NCBI GenBank assembly: GCA_029532415.1 | Contig: JAQOTA010000062.1 | Span: forward strand, 992,001 to 1,056,000 | DNA: 64,000 nucleotides | Source: Marasmius tenuissimus | Taxonomy: Eukaryota; Basidiomycota; Agaricomycetes; Agaricales; Marasmiaceae | Direction of reading: 5' to 3' | Shown: one piece after another, positions 34,584 through 47,076 of the stretch | How positions within the stretch are numbered: position 1 is the first letter of the stretch | Layout of the letters: each line of letters starts with the position of its first letter | Position numbers and translations under genes: made by a program | The notes under the pieces: generated by a model | Databases searched by the model: none | What the model saw: the letters and a program-made list of their open reading frames with translations, nothing else | What the model was told of the DNA's origin: nothing

Positions 34584-36167
34584 TCAAACATCAACCCTCG
34601 ACCTCAAACCCGCATCCCCAAAGCACTCTAACGACTTCAACCATTGTCTCTTTTCAGGAGCACCTACTAATTTCAATGTCGTTATTGTAACGGAGTTCAA
34701 GCTCTTCACCCCGATCACCTTCGCCTGAATGGGGTCGGGAATCCAACGAGATACGACGGCATTGAAGAGGCTCTGTTCAATGCCATCATCTTATCGCATT
34801 GCGAAAGTGACATCGGTGAGAAGGGGGAGGAATGGGGGAGACGAACGGAAGACTTCGTGTTCTACGGTGAGTCGTTGGAGGAAGTGTTGCGTAATGATTC
34901 GGTTGGGCAATGGTACCGGCTCGGCCTCTGTGTCTTGGTATTCTAGACGCTCTTCTATCGCCAAAGAAAGGAGCGTGGGGATGTGTTCAAGAAGAGAGAT
35001 CGCTTGGTCGTCAATGATTGGGAGATTTTGTAGGCAGAGGAAGGTTACGGAGCAGGAGGATCGTGACAAGAAGTTGATGACTGCGCTGCCTGTCCAGATA
35101 GGCCATTCGTCCTCCCACCCCTCGTAGCCGCCCACCTGAAGAGAGGTCAGGCGAGGAAGTGTGAGGTGGTTCATGGTAGCGTTCAAGGCGAGCTGATCTC
35201 TAAAGTCGGCTGTGAGTGAGGTCACGGTGTTCGAGTAATAATGAAGTTCTGTGCTGTGCAGATCAAGGTTGTCGTGTGAGCCCATTGCGTGCATGTAGAT
35301 GGTCTCAAGGACCGGAAGCCTCGCGAGGTATCGGAACACTGGGTTGACGTCCGTCTCTCTGACAGTCCATGTCTTGATTGGGTAAAGGTTCAACGGAGGT
35401 TCCTCACCTATCTCAATCTCAGCGACGTCAAGGGTGTGAAGACATGGAGAGTTCTTGAGCAGAGACGAGATGATGTCTGCCTGTTCCTCGTATGTTTGGA
35501 GTTGTTGAAGAGCAGGCAATCCATGATGGTTGAGAGGAAGGGCGAACGTTGGAGGGGCATAAGCGAGGTATAGGACCTGCCAACGTGCAGCATGATCATG
35601 AAGAGCACGGATCACAGGTGATATGCTAACGTGATCCTGATCAGTATACATCCCGCGGAAATCTAGATTCAACTCCAATAACCGTGTTTTGGAACGATCC
35701 AGAAAGAGGCGAACCCATTTCTCCAAGTCCGTGAGCTTTCGTCTCCACTCAGTAAAGAGAATGGTGATGGAAGACCACAAGTTGGGTGCAGAGATAATAA
35801 TATCGCGCCAGCGACCACACACGCTGGACAGCTGTATAACTCTGTTTTGAGGTGGAGGATAAAACACGCTTTGCTCGTGAGTGACAATGGAAAAGATTTC
35901 CAGGAGGATCTCCGTGGGCAGTCGATGCACCGGAGACAACAAAGAGCGACACTTGACCATGCTCTTCTTCAGCCCCATCTTCTTGGTTTCGAGCAAGCGG
36001 ATAGCAGTCCGGAGCCGGTTAATTTCAGCATTATAGCTTCTCATCTCCTGTTCAGCGTCGAGCAGGAACCGCGAGACAATGTGGCGGTCATAGCTAGTCA
36101 TGGTGTTTCGGAACATCCACTTGATAGACGTTTGAATGGACGAGTGGGGAGAGCTGAAATCATCCAT
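34584..36167 (-). CDS. F-box protein, copy B, with a late premature stop
   Basis: Probable SCF ubiquitin-ligase substrate receptor. The frame from Met 36,167 runs to a TAA at 34,791-34,793 (458 codons). Beyond the TAA the same frame stays open and family-like (VVSRWIPDPIQAKVIGVKSL, RQWLKSLECFGDAGLR) to 34,584, so the ancestral protein had about 527 residues. The copy A relic has GAA at this codon. Order: N-terminal coiled coil (EQEMRSYNAEINRLRTAIRL), F-box (LLSPVHRLPTEILLEIFSIV, LSSVCGRWRDIIISAPNLWS), then a leucine-rich C-terminal half. No intron is needed. The frame also extends upstream to 36,350, but that part lies in the promoter shared with SSZ1 and Met 36,167 fits the paralogue. It is transcribed away from SSZ1, with 218 bp between the starts. 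Confidence 0.8.
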
Positions 36168-36385
36168 CCTTCTGAGTACAAGTGAGTAAAGGGATTTTCT
36201 CGAACTTGTTGATGTGTAGCAAACCTTGTAATGAATAGTGGCAGCGAGGTCAGAGTTCGAGTTGAAGGCGCGCTGCCATGGCGGCGAGTTCTGGCGCGCG
36301 TAACCAGCGCGTATTACATAATCACACACTTTTTTTTTCTTCATTGTCAATCGGCGCCTTCATCGTACCTTCATCGCCGTTCACG

Positions 36386-38454
36386 ATGTCTGTCGCCAAC
36401 GGTAACGCTGATCCCAGCACTCCTCCTGCCTCTGCCTCACACACCATTCCCCACGTAATCGGGATCAACTTTGGCAACACCTTTTCCTCGATCGCGATCC
36501 TCTCTGGCAAAGAAAAAGGTCTCCAACCAGAGTGTATCGCGAATGAAGACGGTGAAAGACAGATCGCTTCGGCTGTTTCGTTTCATGGGGAGCAGGTTTA
36601 TATTGGAAATGAGGCGCTTCATCAGCTTGTGAAGAATCCGAAGAATACGATTACGGGGTTTAGGAACCTCTTGGGTAAAAAGTAGGGTTTTTGTTGTGGA
36701 TCGTGGCTACTTGCTTATGGTTTTTTCTCTTGTGTACTTGTAGGCTCGACGAAATCACCAACCCCCCAATCGGTGCACCCTTAAAAGCCGATTCGAACGA
36801 CGCTTCGTTACCATCTTACTCGTTAACGGTACTCGCACCGTCCCCTGCACCCCTTCCTACATCGACAAAAACGTCCGCTGCGCCATCTGCTGCACAGACA
36901 CCTAATGCGGGTACACCGCTCGTAGCTGAACCTCAGACGGTTCAGATCACGCATACGCCTAAATCTATCACCTCTCTGTTCCTCCGATCGCTTCTTCAAT
37001 CTGCGACGGACTTTTTAGGGTTCGCGCCTTCCGGATACGTGTTGACTGCGCCTCCGCATTTTACAGCGGCGCAGAGGGAGGAGTTGAGAGCTGCTGCCCA
37101 GGCCGCGGGGAAGAATCCCGAGACTGGGGAAGTCCAGACGAAGCTTCTTCAGCTGTTGGATGAGCCTTCGGCTGTTGTGGGTGTCACGACTTCGGAAGCA
37201 TGGAGTGCTGTCGAGGCTTTGAACGACGACGATTCGAGTGCAGAGGGCAAACTGAAGGTGGATAGGACGCAACTGGTGATCGATGTGGGATCCTCTTCGA
37301 CGTCGGTTCATCTGCTCGGCATTCGATCGGGGTTGGCGCACGTTATTGGATCGAAAACGCGTACGGATCTTGGCGGGGACTCGATCGATGCTCTTCTCGT
37401 GGCTCATTTTACGAAGGAGTTCAATAAGAAGAGTGGGACGACCCTCCCTGCACCTCCAAAGGCGACGGATAACCTCGATGATAAAACGACAATGTTGGCC
37501 CATCGAGCACATGCAAAGTTGCTTCTTGCGCTGCCACATTTGAAGAGGACCCTCGCCGCGTCGAATGCGGGGACACTCAGCGTCGAATCGCTACACGAAG
37601 GAATCGATTTCACGTCTTCCACCACCCGACTCCGATTCGACATGCTAGCCAAACCCGTGTACCAAAAAATCGCGGACCTCGTTGGGGAGGTCGCGAAGGA
37701 GAAGGGAGTCGATACGTTCTTGATCGATGAGATCGTGTATACGGGGTCGACTGCTTCGCTTCCTGGTCTGGACGAGCATTTGATTCCAGCGTGTGGGCTG
37801 AAGGAAGATGTTGTTTCGCCGTTTGCGGCGAACACAGTTGTGGGTGGAGGGATCGGAGATCCTAGCACGTTGCTTGCTAGGGGTGCTGCTGTTCAGGCGG
37901 GTGTTATTCTGGAGACTCAGCAGGGACAGCAAGGAGAGGCGGAGAAGAAGGTGTTGAATGAGGGAGAGAAGGGTGTGGAGGCGAAGGTCACGTCGAAGGG
38001 AGTTGGGTTGTTGTTCCCGTCGGAGGACGATGAGGAACAGCAGGGAGGAACGTTTGTGATGCTTGCGCCTGCTGAGACGCCGTTACCTGCGAGAAGGCAT
38101 TTTACCGTTAAGATTCCGTTCCCGAAGGAGGCGGGAGAGAAGGAGAGGGTGGCGTTTGAGGTGTGGGAGGCGACCGAGGGGGTTAGAATTGAAAAAGTGA
38201 AGCCACCGAAAGTCGTGTACTCGGACGATGAGGGTGGCGAAGAGGACGAAGAGGAGGAGGAAGAGGAAGTCAAGCATCACTCGGTCACTCGGGAAACCCT
38301 TTTGGGGGCGGCAGAGCTCACTGTCAATGTGCCCAAGAAGGAGCCGAGGGTGGTTGAATTGGAGGTCAAAATGGCTGTCGGAATCGATGGGAATGTGAAG
38401 GTTGAGGCTTCTGCGGGTAGCGCAGAGGCAAAGGTGGAAGTTTCTGCTTCATAA
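36386..38454 (+). CDS. SSZ1: Ssz1-like Hsp70 of the ribosome-associated complex
   Basis: Atypical Hsp70 that pairs with the J protein zuotin on the ribosome and assists nascent-chain folding in the cytosol. Exons 36,386-36,681 and 36,744-38,454 give 668 residues. The donor AA|GTAGGG is chosen over the nearer GGTAAA because only it joins NLLGKK to LDEITNPPIG in frame. Motifs: phosphate-1 loop VIGINFGNTFSSIAIL, phosphate-2 loop LVIDVGSSSTSVHLLG, adenosine motif EIVYTGSTASLPGL. The C-terminal domain is short and degenerate compared with canonical Hsp70 and carries an acidic run (GGEEDEEEEEEEV), as expected for Ssz1. There is an Ala/Pro/Thr-rich insertion (about residues 115-150). The 5' leader is pyrimidine-rich, normal for a highly expressed translation gene. 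Confidence 0.9.
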
Positions 38455-39217
38455 GGATTTGTAGATACTTAGATGTAGTTCCCCCTTTGGTCATCATGTA
38501 AACACCTTCAAGAACCCGATGCCTACGGCTAGACGGGTCTAATCTATGCCAACGTAACTTCGTAGTGTTCGATTTGGAGGCCTCTTGGCTGAGCACTACT
38601 ATTGCTATTACTTGGGAACATAAACGGACAGGTTGGATCTTTCTTAGGCCTACGCAGCTCAATGTACCACCAAGCTCAGCGGGGTGGCGGGAAAAGCACG
38701 AATGAGAGGTGATCTGTTTGAGTGCTTTGAGTGCCTACAAAGCGCACTATTTGGGCCCAGGAGACGCGGGGATCTGATTCAGATAGATATCAATGTGCAA
38801 ACTGTTGAGAGTAGGTCACCTATTCAACCGTTTATGCATATCTTACGAGCGGATCGACTTAGTAGAGGCATTAAAGTTTCGAGGACGAAGAGGTGTAAAT
38901 AGTTCTTGAGGAATACTGTGGGCGCTTGTGGGCGCTGCATACGGAAATGACTAATCGCGAGGACGTGGCTGAGTCCGAAAAACCACACTTTGTTGAATCG
39001 ACAATATCATACAAACTCTCAGTCCGAGTTAATTTTACAGTTGCGTATATCCTTTTGATAGTATCCTAGTCCTCAGCGACCTGTTGAACGTCACGCCATT
39101 CCGTTTTCTCGTTGACTTGTTGAAAGTCACTGATCGATGTAACAAGTGAGTCAAATCAGTCATGCGTGAGGATTCAAGCAGTAGTTGTAGACATACCATC
39201 GTTCAGACAGATTTACA
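38455..39217. other. Intergenic, convergent 3' flanks
   Basis: 3' flanks of SSZ1 and of the minus-strand Cyt-like gene. Only short frames (72 codons or fewer on the plus strand) occur, and I see no gene. Confidence 0.4.
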
Positions 39218-39958
39218 CTAACGAGGGTCCCTGAAGCCTTTGATAACGATAAGCTGCATCGCGTCAATCTTGGCGGAGAAATTCCTCCTCGTGCTGCTCG
39301 TCAGTCCCCACCAAGAGTGTTCTTCCCGGATATTCGCCTCTAGATTGATTGTCGTAACCAAGCTGTAAAAGAAGTCCTCCAAGTGGGGGTTGGGGAACGC
39401 AAACTGGACACGATACTGCCAGGACGAGTTGTGCGAGGTGCTCGACCCGGAAAAGTCAGCCCAGCCTTTCTCTTTGGCGGTCTTCAAGTCGGTGAAAGTG
39501 AGCTCTATGCTCTTGTGGAGCGCGTCGATGTCCTCTTGGCGCAAGGCGACGCTGAGGACGGTGCGCAAGAAACCGACGATTCTGTCGACCATAGTTGAGA
39601 CAGTCGCCTCTTGCTGGTGGATGGAGTTGCTTTGGAACTTGTCGAGCGTGAGGTCGCCGCCTTTGTGTTGAAGGTAAGTCATTTGTGCATGTGAGGAACG
39701 GTGTGAGTTTTTGAGCTCACCTCTGTACTCGTTAATGCCTCGTAAGAACTCAGGCCATTGGAACGACTTGGGTTCATTGAGGTCGAGGAAATGCGCGGCG
39801 AAACTGGTGACTTGGAGAGCAGTGAGTACGAGGGGCCTAGGTAGCCTCGAGAACTCGTCAAAGTAGGTGAGTTCTGTTGACTCCGAGAGTCAGCAGAGAG
39901 CACTCGACCCATAGCAGCGTGTAGCCTACGTACCGTCGTTCTTGGTTCTGGGGGCCAT
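39218..39958 (-). CDS. Cyt-like (volvatoxin/delta-endotoxin family) protein 1
   Basis: Belongs to the single-domain alpha/beta Cyt fold shared by bacterial Cyt delta-endotoxins and the mushroom protein volvatoxin A2; family members insert into membranes as pores. Three exons, 39,958-39,934, 39,873-39,721 and 39,660-39,218, give 206 residues, about the family length. The call rests on overall similarity to the neighbouring paralogue and on the conserved C-terminal half, with its paired Trp and a final basic GFRDP motif. There is no signal peptide, as is usual in the fungal relatives. It is divergent from the paralogue at 40,621. The first exon encodes only eight residues and a phase-1 base. 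Natural target and activity are not shown by sequence. Confidence 0.75.
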
Positions 39959-40620
39959 GTCTGGTTGAGGTAGAGCTAATCACGACTAGAGGTGCGTTGA
40001 TGACCAGGTATGAGGGCGAGAAGTCCAGCTTTTATACTCTTCACATTGGACTTATGCAGCTCAATATCCAGTGACGGAAGGGTACGCTTATGGCAAAGGA
40101 CCCCCGTGCATGTCGTACTGGTAGGTGGAGCATCGTCATTCTGCAAGCCATCCCTCAACCTAGTGATGTGGCGGACAGGTCGCCGGGTTCTTAAATTCTT
40201 CGTTGTTCGGAAATCGAGTGCGGAAATAGAAGAAAACCAGCACATGGTCATCAATACCCCTCGAGTACCATCGAGTTGTATTCCAAGGTTAGCTCTACCT
40301 CAGGTCACCTGTACCACTAGAGGTTTCGAAGAGGTCCTAAGCGAAAGACCTCTCTTCTTTTGCGGTAATCGCGTCATTGAAGTTGTGTTAGTGGCGAAAA
40401 ATGAGATGATATCTCCGGGTGCGAAGGTGCCCAGAGGTTCCAACAGAACAATCATCCTTTTTCTGCAAGTGGCCGCGTCCTTGAAGATCGTGCGAATAGC
40501 GGAGATGATGAGGACTGTGTCCTAACGATCCCTTTTAGGTTTCATTACGCGGGCTGGGGAGTTCAGGTTATAACACAGATTGAGAGGAGGAGACTTTAGA
40601 GCAACCCATACCAGAGCAGA
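39959..40620. promoter_or_regulatory. Divergent promoter region of the Cyt-like pair
   Basis: A 662-bp spacer between two head-to-head start codons. Frames inside it are short or antisense-like and show no family text. It must contain the promoters of both genes; I can assign no specific factor site. Confidence 0.5.
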
Positions 40621-41486
40621 ATGTCGAACAAGTGAGTTTTCTCCTTCATCTTCTTTGAATGCCTGCTCACTGTATCCAGAATCAAACCCACAAAAGCGGA
40701 CGTTGGACAAGAAAATCGTCTCACCAAGCGAGATGCTAATGCAGGTAATTGCCGTTTACCAAGTGGAATTGAGCTCGTCTGACCGCGGTCGATTCATCCA
40801 CAGAAAGATCTTCTTCGAACTTCGACGATTTGTCCAAAGTCAGGCCAGATCTCGTCCCAACCGCATTGCAGCTCTCCCGTTTCGCTGGCCACTACCTTCG
40901 TCTCGGGAATCCCAACTGGTTCGATTGGGAATCGTTCCTCCAGGCTGTCTTGCGTTACAATGGCAATGACCTCCTTCTCCTCCGTCCTAACCAGGCGAGA
41001 GGCATGGACATCGGACAGATTGTCCCATTCGACGAGGGCGAGGGCGAGCTCATCAAGGGTGATAGCCGCGAGCCCAACCATGGCCTCCCCGTGTACAGAA
41101 ACGTCGTGATCCCTCTCACCCAAATCGTCGACTGGATCGCCCAATTCATCACCACCGTAGTCGGCATGCCCATCAATCGCAATGAAATCTTTGCCAAAGT
41201 CGAGTACGGGTTCACCAATCTCCAATGGGCCAGCCAGAGGGGGTTCGCGAGCTTTCGGTCCACCAGCACTGGCACGAACTCGTCTTGGGAGTATCGTATT
41301 ACGTTCGAGGCGCCATTGTCTGGGGATAGATTCTTGAGCTTTGTAAGCACGCTGGAATTGGCGGCGGATATTCGAACCGAGTCTTCGTGGTGGGGGCTTG
41401 TGTCGACTACGAGAGCGAGGTTCACAGCGCGGATTACTGGACTCAAGTTCCAGGTTACGAAGGGCTTTAGGGATCCGACGCCTTGA
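40621..41486 (+). CDS. Cyt-like (volvatoxin/delta-endotoxin family) protein 2
   Basis: Paralogue of the gene at 39,218-39,958. Exons 40,621-40,631, 40,680-40,744 and 40,804-41,486 join in frame to 252 residues. The model starts at Met 40,621 because the exon chain runs in frame into the conserved domain; a later Met at 40,830 would drop about 33 residues. The N-terminal extension is charged and absent from protein 1. The conserved domain has the central amphipathic helical part followed by strand-rich sequence with SSWEYR and SSWWGL, and ends with GFRDP. No secretion signal is seen. It is likely cytosolic and possibly defensive (anti-nematode or anti-insect); that role is inferred from characterised relatives. 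Confidence 0.8.
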
Positions 41487-42229
41487 AGGGAGGTAGTGAA
41501 ATCGTTTCGAATTTTGGATGCCTTTGTAATATTTTTCGAACCAATTGAATGCATATCTTGAAAGTTACTCGACAGCCTGTGTTTCGAGTTTCACGTTGGA
41601 AGGATGGAAAGCTGCTGGAAGACTTAAGCACCAACAGGGTGATACTATAGAATATTGAGACAATACAAAATTTGTGCCATGGCGCCGCGTTCAAACGCCC
41701 GACTTGCAAGGCTCAGAGATGTCGATGATCGCATAGAACGACGGGGATTCAAAACACCGGCTTGAATAATGGTCGCATGCTCGGACGCCCTACAAATGAC
41801 GTAGTTAGTGACAACAGAGTTTCAGCCACTCAAAGATGGAATAAGAAACCGGTAAAAGAGGTTGTGCGTTGTTCGATAGATCATTTTGTTGTGGCGTTTA
41901 CATAAACCAGCGCGTTTGAACGGGGCACCAGACAAATGAAAGGCAGCTTGTACGGACAACCATCAGTGGGCTCTCAAATGACCTGTATGAGAGTGGACGT
42001 ACCTATTCGTCCCATTTTCTATTCTTCTCTCACTCCCCGGCCAATCTTGGAGGTTGTGTCATTCGAGGCGCACGCGCAGGGAATTTCTGTGAAAGAGAAT
42101 CAAACTATGAGATGGTGCGTTGAGCTTTGCGACATTCAAACGCAAGCACGGGATGATAGGTGACATAACTGACCTAGAGGTGAGAATAAATCCGTGAGGA
42201 GAGGTTTAGGGTGACCGCCGTTCAGAAAC

Positions 42230-42660
42230 TAGGATCAAGCCCGTCTGATCGCGGTCGACTCATTAACAAAAAGGTCATTTTCCTTCCAAGGTTAGGCCAG
42301 ATCTCGTCCCCAGCCGCGATGTAGCTCTCCAGTTTTTTTTTTACTGCCCGCTACGCTTCGGCAATCGCAGCTGGTTCAATTGGGAACTCGCTTCTCCAGG
42401 TTACGATGGAGGCAAGGGAGAGCCCTCCCCCGTCTACAGGGAAACACGTCGCGATCCCCCACACCCAAATCGTCGACTCATCGTCGTCGGCATTGCCCAA
42501 TCGATCGCAATGAAAAGTCGAGTACGGGTTCACTAACCGAAGGGGGTGTTCGCGAGCTTCCAATCCTCGGACTATCGATGCTAGTGAGAGGAAACGATTT
42601 CGACTTTTAGATCCTCTTGTGTTCCGAATCGTTCGAATGAAATGTGTATCTTGATTACTG
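42230..42660 (+). pseudogene. Cyt-like family pseudogene (third copy)
   Basis: A decayed copy of the 3' part of the 40,621 gene. The intron 2/exon 3 junction region at about 42,235-42,345 matches 40,760-40,900, and a later piece around 42,430-42,560 matches the central domain. A run of nine T, internal deletions, several frame changes and stops leave no usable frame, and the conserved 3' end is missing. Together with the two intact genes it shows local tandem duplication of the family. Sequence from 41,487 to 42,229 contains no other gene I can support. Confidence 0.7.
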
Positions 42661-43079
42661 GACAGCCTGTATTTCGAGTTTCATGTTAGTAGGATAAAAT
42701 GCCTCTGGAATACTAGCACCAACCAGAAGTGACGAGAGCAATTGGAAAATCAGGAATGTGAGATGGACCAGGTCCAAGTCCGGAGATTGACAGAGCTTGT
42801 TGGGACATACCCTGAGGTATCCTGGCTTATTCCGGTTAAGCGCCCAGAAGACTTTGGTCGGGCATTGAGAAATGGGCGAGAAACAGAATGAATTTTGGAT
42901 TCCGTGATCATAATAATAGAAAAATACAGTCCAGTAATACGACAAAAGCAGAGCAAGAAGCGGAGATAACCATTCGGAGGGACATCTAGGAAAAGGACGA
43001 GCCTGCGGGAGTGTGTCTGTGAGCTTAGGCTGCACCATCGAGATACAATAAGGACGCACGTTTCAACCGCGAGCCAAAC
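42661..43079. other. Intergenic
   Basis: Contains the 3' flank of DAP1 and AT-rich sequence. A 134-codon minus-strand frame here has no recognisable content and I treat it as chance. Confidence 0.4.
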
Positions 43080-43871
43080 TTAGACTGCGTCGTTCTCGAC
43101 AAGTCTTCCGCAGACGAGGTACTTGTTGGAGAAGTGGTCGATCCATCCTCTCATGTTTTCACTGTAGGTGGATGGATGTTAAGAGAAGCGCTTGAGGAGC
43201 GGTCAGAGTGGCTCTCACATTTCATCCGGAGCGAGATTGGTGAGCTTGTCGAGAGGTTGGTCGACCGGAGTAAGCATGTCTATATTGGAGACCAGAGTAG
43301 GTTGAGCGGAGCGAAGGGGGGGTACGCAATGAGCATTGGGAGGTTGAGTCTGCAGGTCTTTGACACGAGAAGATGAAGGAATATCGCACCCTTATCGAAG
43401 GATTGCTTTGCCATTCCGCGAGAGGCATCGCGACCTGCAAAGTTTCCGTACATGCCATCTGAGAGGTGTAAGCATCGGTCGACTCGGGGATATTTCGAGC
43501 AACTCACTGGGTCCGTAGAAGTTCCTCCCAGCCGAAACGTCAAAGACGGTGCCGTTTATGGCGAGTAATATCCTGGGGTTGTCAACTCCGTTGAATGGTT
43601 GCAGTGTCTTTGGCGTGTATGTCTTGAACAAGACGGTTGGAGGGTGAGTTTTGGGTGACCATGTGTACCCAGACTTGAATTCAGTAGCTGTAGGCTCTTT
43701 CTTGTTGCTTTTGGTATCCTATTGGGGGGTGAGATACTTGTCAACGATATAAAGGAAAGGCTAACTGACTGGAACGGTGGGAAGTATGATCTTTTGTACA
43801 GAATAGAGGATAAAGATAAAGAGTGCAGTGTTGATGGGAGATCCAAGATTGAAGTGAGAGGTTGAGGACAT
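43080..43871 (-). CDS. DAP1: Dap1/MAPR cytochrome b5-like haem protein
   Basis: Membrane-associated progesterone receptor family; fungal Dap1 binds haem and supports cytochrome P450 Erg11 in ergosterol synthesis at the ER. Five exons, 43,871-43,770, 43,718-43,508, 43,458-43,390, 43,279-43,219 and 43,161-43,080, join to 174 residues, the normal length. An N-terminal membrane segment is visible (INTALFIFILYSVQKIIL). The cytochrome b5-like domain has LQPFNGVDNPRILLAINGTV, FDVSAGRNFYGP (Tyr as haem ligand in the family) and YGNFAGRDASRGMAKQSFD. The C-terminus is WIDHFSNKYLVCGRLVE. Divergent from ADE12 with 269 bp between the starts. Confidence 0.93.
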
Positions 43872-45849
<1,978 letters not shown>

Positions 45850-45939
45850 GTAAGTTATAGAATATGTACCATCTTCGATGTATCCCCTTCCGTTCTTCCT
45901 TCCCGAATTTGAATTCTACAAATCCACGCTTCCAGTTTT

Positions 45940-46671
45940 TTATCTAGGTTCCCCGAGTTTCAATGTCCTCCCGACGATTTGCATCAAATTCGCGCATTGT
46001 CGAAAATGCGCTAGGACCCTCTGAGGATTGTCGGGGTCCTCATCGCACGTATATTCCATAGCTATGACACAGCATATTTCTGGGACCTCCGCCACTCTTG
46101 CTAATTCCTCCCGTTCGGTTTCGTCGAGATATTCGACCCAATGGGTTCCTCTGACGGTGGGGTATCCAAGAGCGGTACCAATTTCTACCTCTGGAATCCT
46201 ACCACCGGGATAGGGCCGTAGGAGAACTCGTTCGACGAGCGGGTATTGCGGGTTACGCAAATCGGCGAAGATCCAACCGTCCTTGAACCCTTTGTGGGCG
46301 GTCGTAGGTGTGTCGTGTGAGATTCGGGATAGGGAGAATCCGTACGCGAGGATGTTGTGTTCTTCCAAGACGGGTTTTAAACATGTCTGGATGAGGTCGT
46401 CGATGAATTGGACGGAGGTGCCGTGGGCGAAGAGGACGCATGGTTTTAGACCGCCGAGTGTGAAGAGGAGTTCGCAGTGGTAGCTGAGGTGGGCTGCGTA
46501 GTACCAGTATGGGACGGGGGTGGTGGTTGGGGAGGGGGAGGGTTGGAGGTGGAGTTTGAGGTCGTTGGGGAGGGTGAGGAGGTAGTGCCGCTCGGCGACT
46601 CTGAAGTTGGTGAATGCGGCTTTCATTTTTTCGCGGTATGTGTTGTCTCTGGGGAGTAGCGGGGTTGACAT
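45940..46671 (-). CDS. Hypothetical protein, 243 residues, single exon
   Basis: An uninterrupted frame from Met 46,671 to a stop at 45,940, convergent with ADE12 (91 bp between stops). Text includes YWYYAAHLSYHCELLFTLGG, KPCVLFAHGTSVQFIDDLIQ, VEIGTALGYPTVRGTHWVEY and VPEICCVIAMEYTCDEDPDN. It appears globular, with mixed helix and strand, no signal peptide and no membrane span. I do not recognise a family. The GC-biased third positions, the sustained frame and an AT-rich TATATTTAG stretch about 60 bp upstream support a real gene. Confidence 0.7.
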   Translation of the reverse strand: MSTPLLPRDNTYREKMKAAFTNFRVAERHYLLTLPNDLKLHLQPSPSPTTTPVPYWYYAAHLSYHCELLFTLGGLKPCVLFAHGTSVQFIDDLIQTCLKPVLEEHNILAYGFSLSRISHDTPTTAHKGFKDGWIFADLRNPQYPLVERVLLRPYPGGRIPEVEIGTALGYPTVRGTHWVEYLDETEREELARVAEVPEICCVIAMEYTCDEDPDNPQRVLAHFRQCANLMQIVGRTLKLGEPR

Positions 46672-47076
46672 GACAGTGGTGTGGGGATGTATGGGACGAG
46701 GAAGTTTGGGGGGGACTGTCCCTCATTATATTTAGTGCCTTTTCCCTGGACCTTGGGGTCCACATTCACAAACGGGCACACAGAAGAATCCGAAGCGACG
46801 GTGAAGTGGTCGACTGTGGGTGTCGGTTGTGGCTTTTTATGTCCATTTTAGTGTCGTCCCCGAAAGTGGGTTCGGTCCGATTTCTCCAGAATGGCGCGTA
46901 GGTTGAACGCCCACATTGGTTTGTGTATACGTGCCGCAAGTTCCATGGTCTCGAAATTGTTGTTCAACGACGTGAGTATGTAAGGGCTCATAATAGTGCA
47001 CTAGCCAGTTCCATTACATCTGCAACTCGTCGGACCCACTGTCTCTAGAAGCTTTCAATCACCGCCCAGATGTCTT
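46672..47076. other. Intergenic
   Basis: 5' flank of the 243-residue gene and 3' flank of the F-box-like gene; nothing else is seen. Confidence 0.4.

Noticed and set aside
36168..36350. N-terminal extension of the copy B F-box frame to 36,350
   Set aside because: It runs into the shared promoter with SSZ1, has poly-lysine from a poly-T tract, and copy A supports a start at the Met equivalent to 36,167.
37015..38280. Antisense frames across SSZ1 (up to 174 codons)
   Set aside because: Shadow frames of a clearly coding Hsp70 exon.
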